Source: an uncultured Verrucomicrobiota bacterium (GTDB taxonomy: Bacteria; Verrucomicrobiota; Kiritimatiellia; CAIVKH01). From it: a stretch of 5,208 nucleotides of DNA. A program made the translations under genes and the position numbers. Below, piece by piece: positions 1 through 5,208 of the stretch. The stretch spans positions 1-5,208 of the forward strand of contig CALBHI010000078.1 of assembly GCA_937894535.1 (NCBI GenBank). The letters are read 5' to 3'. The notes under the pieces are model-generated. The model made no database searches and had not been told where the DNA came from. It saw only the letters and a list, made by a program, of their open reading frames with translations. Position 1 is the stretch's first letter, and the number at the start of each line of letters is the position of its first letter.

Positions 1-7
1 CCGTCAT
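1..7 (-). CDS. Start of a downstream gene cut by the window edge
   Basis: On the minus strand an ATG at 7-5 overlaps the TGA of the L11 methyltransferase gene (6-4) as ATGA, the same junction seen between the two genes further upstream. A purine-rich AAGGA lies 6 bases before this ATG. Only the first two codons (Met, Thr) are inside the window, so the product cannot be read. In many bacteria the gene next to prmA is rsmE, encoding the 16S rRNA m3U1498 methyltransferase, so that is a reasonable first guess. It is a guess from known gene order, not from sequence. The call could be wrong if the frame closes just outside the window. Confidence 0.5.
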
Positions 8-894
8 GTCGTTTCCTTTTTGCGGCGGACAAGGGCGAGGCCGCCCCATTCGCCGTTGCCGTCGCGTACCATCTCGTCAAAACCCTGCGCGGCGTAGGCC
101 ATGCTCACCTGATCGAGTTCCGGATCGCGGATGCCGCTCAGCACCAGGTAGCGGCCGCTGCAGGCGCAGACCGCGGGGGCGATCTGCAGAAGGATGGTTG
201 TATATACGTTGGCGCAAACGAGGTCAAACGATCCCTTGGGCGGTTGTTCGGTGATGTCGGCGACGTCGAGGGTGATCTTGCCGCGCAGGCGGTTCAGGGC
301 GACGTTTTCGCGGGCTTGTTCGAGGGCGATGGCATCGTGGTCGAAGCCGGTGACGTTTTCGGCGCCGAGCAGGCGGGCGGCGATGGCGAGGATGGCGCTG
401 CCGGTGCCGATGTCGAGCATGGAGCGGACGCGGGCGCGGCCGGGGCGAGCGGGGACGAGGCGGTCGATCATCTCCAGGCAGAAGCGGGTGGTGAAGTGCT
501 CGCCGGTGCCGAAGCTCAGGCCGGGGTCGAGCCAGATGGTCTTGCGTCCGCGCGGGGTGCGTCCGGCGGTGGCTCGTTCCCAGACGGGTACGATGCGCAG
601 GTGGTCGCCGACCAGGGTGGTGTGGAAGTGGTGACGCCAGAAGGTCTGCCAGTCGCGCGGGCTTTCCTGGCGGATGCCATGGCCGAGCACGCCGCGGCGT
701 TGGCCGAGCACGGCGGCGGCAATCTCGGCCTGGCCGGGCTGGTCAAAATAGAGCTCCAGCCATGCGCGGTCGTGGTTCGGGCGTTCGAGGTGGATGACCG
801 AGGTGTTCCATTCCGTGCCAATGGCTTCGGCGAGGGCTTCGGCGTCCTTGCGGCGGACTTCGAGGGTCAGGATGTGATGGGTGGTGATGGGCAT
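4..894 (-). CDS. prmA: Ribosomal protein L11 methyltransferase (PrmA)
   Basis: Cytoplasmic SAM-dependent enzyme that, in its family, methylates lysines and the N-terminal amine of ribosomal protein L11. From the ATG at 894 it is 296 residues, close to the 293 of E. coli PrmA. Residues 1-75 form the weakly conserved substrate-recognition part. A linker reads DWQTFWRHHF (81-90) and leads into IVPVWE, as in the family. The PrmA signature DPGLSFGTGEHFTT is at 123-136, SAM motif I DIGTGSAILAIAA at 161-173, the acidic ribose-binding region FDHDAIALEQARENVALN at 184-201, and the post-motif FDLVCANV at 223-230. The C-terminus ends in a basic tail. An in-frame GTG at 924 would add ten residues and overlap the preceding gene by 23 bases. 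I prefer the ATG, 7 bases after that stop, because it fits family length and start, although neither has a clear Shine-Dalgarno sequence. Two motif positions differ from the usual GTGTHPTT and GSGIL. A paralogous methyltransferase with another substrate is possible but less likely. Confidence 0.92.
   Translation of the reverse strand: MPITTHHILTLEVRRKDAEALAEAIGTEWNTSVIHLERPNHDRAWLELYFDQPGQAEIAAAVLGQRRGVLGHGIRQESPRDWQTFWRHHFHTTLVGDHLRIVPVWERATAGRTPRGRKTIWLDPGLSFGTGEHFTTRFCLEMIDRLVPARPGRARVRSMLDIGTGSAILAIAARLLGAENVTGFDHDAIALEQARENVALNRLRGKITLDVADITEQPPKGSFDLVCANVYTTILLQIAPAVCACSGRYLVLSGIRDPELDQVSMAYAAQGFDEMVRDGNGEWGGLALVRRKKETT
14..18 (-). promoter_or_regulatory. Ribosome binding site for the gene starting at position 7
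   Basis: The minus strand reads AAAAAGGAAACGAC immediately before the ATG at 7-5, placing AAGGA 6 bases from the start codon. This is the best-placed Shine-Dalgarno match near the left edge and is the main reason for proposing a new start there. It lies inside the last codons of the methyltransferase gene (Lys-Lys-Glu-Thr-Thr), so the A-rich run is also explained by coding for the basic tail. Confidence 0.5.
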
Positions 895-901
895 GGCGGT
901 A

Positions 902-3382
902 CTATAGGGGAAGATTCGCGGCACTCCAGCGCGGATCGCGCAGGGGGCCGGTGAGGCGGAGTTCGAGGATGTAGGTCAGGGGGAGGGTGACGATGCGGAC
1001 GACGGAGGCGATGGACCCGTCGCGGAAGGGGTGGACCTTGATGTCGAAATCGAGTTCATCGCGCCAGGCATAGGAGCCCTTGGCGGAGAGGGAGAGCATG
1101 CTGCCGGCGAGGCGGAGGTCGGCGGAATGGACGGCACCGTCGGCGAAGCGGAGAGTTGCCTCGAGCAGGTTTTGTTCGCTGAAGCCGAGGCCGGGGTAGA
1201 TTTTCTGGAGCAGGGAGGAAAGGCCGCCGAAAAGGGGGATGCGGAGCAGGCGGCCTTCGCGGATGGTGAGGGAACCGGTCCCGGCGAGGCCGGGCCAGCC
1301 GTCGGGTTCGGGGACGTCGCCGGAGATGTCGAGGGCGAGGTGAACGCGTCCTTCGTGGCGGTTGGTGGGTTGGCCGGCGAGGGCGGCGATGAGGTGGTCG
1401 AGGGCGATGTTGGTGGCGACCACGTCGGCGTGAAAGCGGGGCAGGGGATCGGTGAGAGCGACATCCACGCGGCCGGTGATCAGGCCTTCATAGATGGTGC
1501 CGGTGATGTTGCTGATGGCGAGGGTGCCGGGGGTGCGGCGGGCTTGGGCGGTCAGGCGGTCAAAGGTGAACATGCGGTAGCCGATGCCGCGTCCGCCGAG
1601 GGTCACGGCGAGATCGGTGGCCTGGTCGTCACGGGCATCTATCAGGCCTTTCGCGCGCACGAGGATATCATCGCTGAAGTGGTAGGGTTGGAAATGGCGG
1701 GCGAGGTTGGTGCCGCCCATCGGGGCGACGCGTCCGGGGTTAGTGGTGATTTCGAGGTCGACGCCGTAGTGGTCGCGGTTCAGGTCGAGCAGCAGCACGC
1801 CGGTGACTGCGCCGGTGGGGCAGGTTACATGGAAGGGGTCGAGGTTCACATGGTTGTTCGAATAGACGAGGCCGACGTTCAGCCCGGTGAAAGGCACGCC
1901 GCGAAAATGTCCGTTGGTGCCGATTACACGGCCGGATACGACCATGCGATCGAGGTCGTCGAGGGGGGCATCAAAGCGGCCGGAGAACGTGACGGGGGAT
2001 TCCTCGATGGTGAAGAAGTGCGAAACGAGGCGAAGGCCGCGGGGCAGGACTTCATCGAGTTGCCGCAGTTCGAGGCCGATCGTGCAATCGCCACCGGTCG
2101 TGCGTTCGCGGTAATCGGTGAGCATGGATCCTTCGAGATAGCCTTTTCCGGCACCGGTGCCGCCTTCGATGCGGACATTGTCCACGACGAGTTGGTCGGA
2201 GGTGCGTTTGACCGCCATGAAAGCGCGCTCAATCGGGAAGGAATTCAGGCGTCCGTGGTTCACGCGTAACCAACCGCCCCAGTTGCGCGGGGCATCGGAA
2301 AGTGGAACGGGACCGATCCAGGCTTCGGTGCGCATTTCACCGTCGAGGGTCAGTCCCCACGCGACGGCCTTCTCGCGCCACGGGAGGGGCAGAAACGGTA
2401 CGGTGGCTGTGGCGGAGAGATCGCTGTGGAGGTGGGCCTCGAAGATTCTGCTGGTGGTGCAGAGCGATCCGGTGAGAAGCAGCCGGTTGGTGCGCTGGTG
2501 GACAGAGCATTCGACGACGCGGAGGCTGGAATTGCTCAGGACGAGATCCACGGTTATGCCATCGAACGGTTCACCGAAGTAGGTGAAAGGCGGGGCTTGG
2601 TACCGGATGACGGCTTCGGTCCGGGTCGGATCTGTAACGGCGTCGTGGGAGACAACGATATCGAGGAAGGGCGGTGAAGCATGCTCCATGGCGTTGAAGC
2701 GTTCGCGGATGGTGCTCAGCCAGGCGGGCGTTTCGTACACGGTGTGCTGGATGCGTTGTGCGTAGTCCGTCCAGCGGGGAAGCGGTAACGCGCGGGGAGA
2801 AGCGGATGCGCCGTGATGAATGCGGGTTTGCAGGCGAACCGAAGTGCCGAGATCGGTTGCTGCGTCAATCCGAAGCAGGGTGGTATCGGGTCGGGGGATG
2901 ATGGTGCCTCGGAGCTGGTGCAGGGAGGGTGGATGGTTCGACGGCGCGGTTTCGTTGGATCCGGGTTGCGGAAGGGTCAGGGTGCCTTCCGACCAGCGAA
3001 TCGACGCGATGACGGGCTGTCCGCGCAGTAATTGGCGGTAGGATGGACGGATGGCGCAGTCGTTCACGCGGGCGATGGCGTTGTTGAAGTTGTCGTCGTA
3101 AAGGGCCAGGTCGCGCAGCACGACGCCGCGCGGTGGGCTCCAGGTAATGCGGCCGACGGTGGCTCGATAGGGTTCAACGTGTGGCTGCAGGTAGGGTGTC
3201 AGCCAATGACCGGGAATGCCGATGGTCCAGACGAGGAAAACCAGGACCGCGAGGACTTTGGCGCCTTGCCACAGGATATGGGTCAGATGATGAATTCCGC
3301 GTGACCGGAAGAGGCGGCCGAGGAGGTTGGGGGCACTCTTCGGCATGGTGATACGCGGCAGGTTCGCGCGGCCTCGGATCAT
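902..3382 (-). CDS. AsmA-like membrane-anchored periplasmic protein
   Basis: Complete 826-residue protein of the broad AsmA/TamB-like type. The first 37 residues are basic (RGR, RLFRSRG). One hydrophobic segment follows at about 40-57 (GAKVLAVLVFLVWTIGI), with no signal-peptidase site that I can see, so an N-in anchor with the rest in the periplasm is expected. Residues about 75-135 resemble the AsmA N-terminal region (VGRITWSPPRGVVLRDLALYD). The middle is long and beta-rich, with repeated short strands ending in Gly-Xaa-Leu or Gly-Arg-Val, as expected for an elongated beta-groove. The C-terminal module, about 650-826, holds GTGSLTIREGRLLRIPLFGG, PGLGF, DLRLAGSMLSLSAKGSY and a final LRLTGPLRDPRW, matching the AsmA-like C-terminal pattern. 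Family members are tied to lipid transport and outer-membrane homeostasis; the substrate here is unknown. The ATG at 3382 overlaps the upstream stop as ATGA and has GGAGA in front. A later ATG at 3346 lacks one, so the first start is chosen. Confidence 0.8.
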   Translation of the reverse strand: MIRGRANLPRITMPKSAPNLLGRLFRSRGIHHLTHILWQGAKVLAVLVFLVWTIGIPGHWLTPYLQPHVEPYRATVGRITWSPPRGVVLRDLALYDDNFNNAIARVNDCAIRPSYRQLLRGQPVIASIRWSEGTLTLPQPGSNETAPSNHPPSLHQLRGTIIPRPDTTLLRIDAATDLGTSVRLQTRIHHGASASPRALPLPRWTDYAQRIQHTVYETPAWLSTIRERFNAMEHASPPFLDIVVSHDAVTDPTRTEAVIRYQAPPFTYFGEPFDGITVDLVLSNSSLRVVECSVHQRTNRLLLTGSLCTTSRIFEAHLHSDLSATATVPFLPLPWREKAVAWGLTLDGEMRTEAWIGPVPLSDAPRNWGGWLRVNHGRLNSFPIERAFMAVKRTSDQLVVDNVRIEGGTGAGKGYLEGSMLTDYRERTTGGDCTIGLELRQLDEVLPRGLRLVSHFFTIEESPVTFSGRFDAPLDDLDRMVVSGRVIGTNGHFRGVPFTGLNVGLVYSNNHVNLDPFHVTCPTGAVTGVLLLDLNRDHYGVDLEITTNPGRVAPMGGTNLARHFQPYHFSDDILVRAKGLIDARDDQATDLAVTLGGRGIGYRMFTFDRLTAQARRTPGTLAISNITGTIYEGLITGRVDVALTDPLPRFHADVVATNIALDHLIAALAGQPTNRHEGRVHLALDISGDVPEPDGWPGLAGTGSLTIREGRLLRIPLFGGLSSLLQKIYPGLGFSEQNLLEATLRFADGAVHSADLRLAGSMLSLSAKGSYAWRDELDFDIKVHPFRDGSIASVVRIVTLPLTYILELRLTGPLRDPRWSAANLPL

Positions 3383-5208
3383 GGCGTCTCCGGCACCAGG
3401 GTTTTCGGGGTGTCCGGGGCGAGGGGATTGGCCACGGGTTTCATCAGGCGTTCGACCCGTTTCTGGGGTAGGGTAAACACGGTGTCGCTGCCTTGAATGG
3501 TGGCAAAGGTCTCGCCATGTTCCGAGTGACCGAAAGCGATAACGCGGTTGATGGTGTCACCGGTGGTCAAGCTCAGGATGAGTTGCCGCTCGGGAGTTTC
3601 GAGTCCATACGGGGCGAGATCCCGCGGATCCTCCTCGACGAAACGGGACGCGCGCAGTCTGGCCACCGAGTCGATCACCGCATCGATGGCATCGGTATCC
3701 GGGACCTCGCGTGTGGAGACGGCGCGAAACAGCTGGTTGGTGCGCTCCACGGAGATGTCGCGGGTGCCGGTGCGTTGGGTGATCCGGCGGATCTGGGCGC
3801 TTTCGATGGAGAGGATGCGGGTATCACGGAAACTGATGGGATGAACGGAGAGTTCCTGTGCGAGGGTGGCATTCACTTCGAGCAGCGAGGGGAAGGGTGA
3901 TGCCTGGACCAGAAGTTGTCCCGCGGGTGATTCTCCGGCGAGGGTGATCAGCACATCGTTATCCGAAACCAGCGACGAGGGATTGGTGACACTGCCGGAT
4001 GCAACGAGGGGGCGGGGTGATCGTGCGAACAGGATGCTGCGCCGCTCATGGTTGGGTATGGCGGTGGTTTCCGACGTGAATGGAGGATCGAGGAAGCGGA
4101 TGGCCCGTGCACCGGTCCATGCACCGAGGAGTTGTTGAACCCGGCGGTCGTCGGCGGCCAGTTTTTTCGGAGCGACCACTTCCCACACGAGCTGGGTTGT
4201 GCGTTGCAGCACCAGGGTACGGTCGCCATCGGTCATCTGGATATGGGTGATGGCGACGGCCGGTATGGTCATGACCCGTGGATCACGGAAATCAGCGGGG
4301 TCATGGCGCAGCCATTCCACCGTGGCCTGGTCGATGGTGAACACGGCCTCCTGGCCGACCACCATCGCGAAGTAGGCCTGGTTGTTCACATCGGCAGGAC
4401 GACCCACCTTGAGGATCTGGGGCAACGCTTTTGGGTCGGTAGAAAGGGCGAGTTGAATCAGGGGTTCTTCGAATCCATACAGCGAGGCGGCCGCCACGGT
4501 GTCGGCGACAAACTCGACGATCTTGAATTCATACAGGCGATCGAGCCACTGCCGGATTTCCGCGTTGGCACCGCGGGAAGGCGCAGGCCGATCGATCATC
4601 CACTGTTCCTCTTCGATGCGCGTGGCGTGGAAGCTGCGGTCGCGCGCATCGATTTCAATACGCCGGATGCGTCCCGGCTGGCTGGGGAAGAGGCGGCGGT
4701 CGCGCAGATCCCGTTGGCCTCCTGGAAGAGCGGCGATGAGGTCGCGGCCGGTGACCAGGATATCCTGCTGGCCCTCCAGCATCAGATACACCTGATCGCC
4801 GCCGGGTGCGTCACGTCCGATGAACAAGGTCATGCTTCGATCCGGAAAATCCAGGGTGACGCGGGCGCGGGGCAGCGCAAAGCCATATTCCGCGGGATCA
4901 AGTCCGAGGGTGCGCTGCTCTTCCTCGGTAATGATTTCGCTACGCCGCAGGGCGGCCATGGTGTCCAGCAACCGCAGGATGGCATTGCCGTCGGCGGGGC
5001 CGCGCGATGGACTGGTCATGCGCCATGCCCCGTTGGTCTGCTCCAGGGTGAACAAACCGGCCGGGGTATCGATCCGGATGTTGGTGACCTGATCCGGTTC
5101 GAAACGGAGGGCCAGCCGGGTGTTGGCGCGGCGTTGCTCCTGGGTTTCCCGGTAGCGTTCCCCGAACTGGATGTAGAGGCCAAGGGTTATCACCGCGGCG
5201 AGCAGCAA
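3379..5208 (-). CDS. DUF4340 domain protein, N-terminus outside window
   Basis: 609 codons are visible before the TGA at 3381-3379. The frame is open to the window edge; the first visible codon is TTG, inside a hydrophobic run (LLAAVITLGLYIQF, about 2-15) that looks like the second half of a membrane anchor, so the true start is probably just upstream. After a charged linker come four diverged tandem units, about 34-167, 168-306, 307-459 and 460-590. Each later unit opens with a shared boundary motif: LRDRRLF (168), FRDPRVM (307), FRDTRIL (460). Units 1, 2 and 4 share a tyrosine-glycine motif (AEYGFALP 107, SLYGFEEP 242, APYGLETP 532) followed by a beta strand, a glycine turn (FIGRD, KVGRP, AFGHS) and a strand such as AVFTI or TVFTL; unit 3 is degenerate. 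The tail (591-609) is proline-rich. DUF4340 proteins often follow GldG-type ABC transport genes, with no settled biochemical role. An envelope-anchored accessory protein is inferred. Confidence 0.82.
   Translation of the reverse strand: MLLAAVITLGLYIQFGERYRETQEQRRANTRLALRFEPDQVTNIRIDTPAGLFTLEQTNGAWRMTSPSRGPADGNAILRLLDTMAALRRSEIITEEEQRTLGLDPAEYGFALPRARVTLDFPDRSMTLFIGRDAPGGDQVYLMLEGQQDILVTGRDLIAALPGGQRDLRDRRLFPSQPGRIRRIEIDARDRSFHATRIEEEQWMIDRPAPSRGANAEIRQWLDRLYEFKIVEFVADTVAAASLYGFEEPLIQLALSTDPKALPQILKVGRPADVNNQAYFAMVVGQEAVFTIDQATVEWLRHDPADFRDPRVMTIPAVAITHIQMTDGDRTLVLQRTTQLVWEVVAPKKLAADDRRVQQLLGAWTGARAIRFLDPPFTSETTAIPNHERRSILFARSPRPLVASGSVTNPSSLVSDNDVLITLAGESPAGQLLVQASPFPSLLEVNATLAQELSVHPISFRDTRILSIESAQIRRITQRTGTRDISVERTNQLFRAVSTREVPDTDAIDAVIDSVARLRASRFVEEDPRDLAPYGLETPERQLILSLTTGDTINRVIAFGHSEHGETFATIQGSDTVFTLPQKRVERLMKPVANPLAPDTPKTLVPETP
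3387..3391 (-). promoter_or_regulatory. Ribosome binding site deciding the AsmA-like start
   Basis: The minus strand reads CCGGAGACGCCATGA: GGAGA, four bases, then the ATG whose last two bases are part of the TGA of the upstream gene. The site lies within the last codons of the DUF4340-type gene (Pro-Glu-Thr-Pro). It supports the ATG at 3382 over the in-frame ATG at 3346 and implies translational coupling of the two genes. Confidence 0.6.

Noticed and set aside
680..712. 12-base direct repeat TGGCCGAGCACG at 680-691 and 701-712
   Set aside because: It lies inside prmA, is 21 bases (seven codons) apart and encodes the similar pieces VLGQ and VLGH; most likely codon-level similarity within a coding region, not a regulatory or mobile repeat.
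901..906. TATAGT on the minus strand at the AsmA/prmA junction as a possible -10 promoter element
   Set aside because: The hexamer 17 bases upstream is CTGGAG-like, a poor -35 match, and transcription from it would start at or after the prmA ATG. The TATAG is explained by the TAG stop codon.
244..954. 236-codon open frame on the plus strand opposite prmA
   Set aside because: Low-complexity Gly/Ala/Asp/Glu/Val composition typical of an antisense shadow, while the minus strand has unmistakable PrmA motifs.
1031..2269. 412-codon open frame on the plus strand opposite the AsmA-like gene
   Set aside because: Its product is a monotonous Gly/Ala/Val/Glu/Asp-rich chain with no domain or membrane segment, it begins at GTG without a ribosome binding site, and it lies wholly antisense to a well-supported gene. 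GC-rich third codon positions on the minus strand explain the lack of stops.
3346..3382. Later in-frame ATG at 3346 as the start of the AsmA-like gene
   Set aside because: No Shine-Dalgarno match precedes it, whereas the ATG at 3382 has GGAGA at good spacing and the ATGA overlap typical of coupled genes.

Overview
The window is a compact, GC-rich (clearly above half G+C by eye) stretch of bacterial chromosome. All genes lie on the minus strand, so transcription runs from position 5208 toward position 1. Almost every base is coding. There is no gene-free stretch longer than a few bases, and I see no tRNA, rRNA, CRISPR array, insertion sequence, promoter or terminator. It looks like the interior of an operon whose start and end both lie outside the window.

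In transcription order: (1) 5208-3379, the C-terminal bulk of a DUF4340-type protein with a membrane-anchor remnant and four tandem degenerate units; its first codons lie beyond the window edge. (2) 3382-902, a complete 826-residue AsmA-like protein with one N-terminal membrane segment and a large presumably periplasmic part. Its ATG overlaps the previous stop codon as ATGA, with a Shine-Dalgarno sequence in front. (3) 894-4, a ribosomal protein L11 methyltransferase (PrmA) of ordinary length, starting 7 bases after the AsmA stop. (4) At 7-5, the PrmA stop forms another ATGA with an ATG preceded by a good AAGGA, so a fourth gene very probably begins here and continues outside the window.

The first two genes are envelope-type proteins: DUF4340 proteins often accompany GldG/ABC-type transport genes, and AsmA-like proteins are linked to lipid transport and outer-membrane homeostasis. 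The last is a translation-apparatus modification enzyme. The tight overlaps argue for co-transcription and translational coupling, but do not show that the products act together. The AsmA C-terminal style, the DUF4340 partner and the composition suggest a Gram-negative, possibly a member of the Planctomycetota-Verrucomicrobiota-Kiritimatiellota group. This is inference from protein style and is weak.

No clearly novel system is visible. The points worth a second look are the hidden gene start at the left edge, the fourfold architecture of the DUF4340 protein, the diverged motifs in PrmA, and the operon mixing envelope and translation genes.
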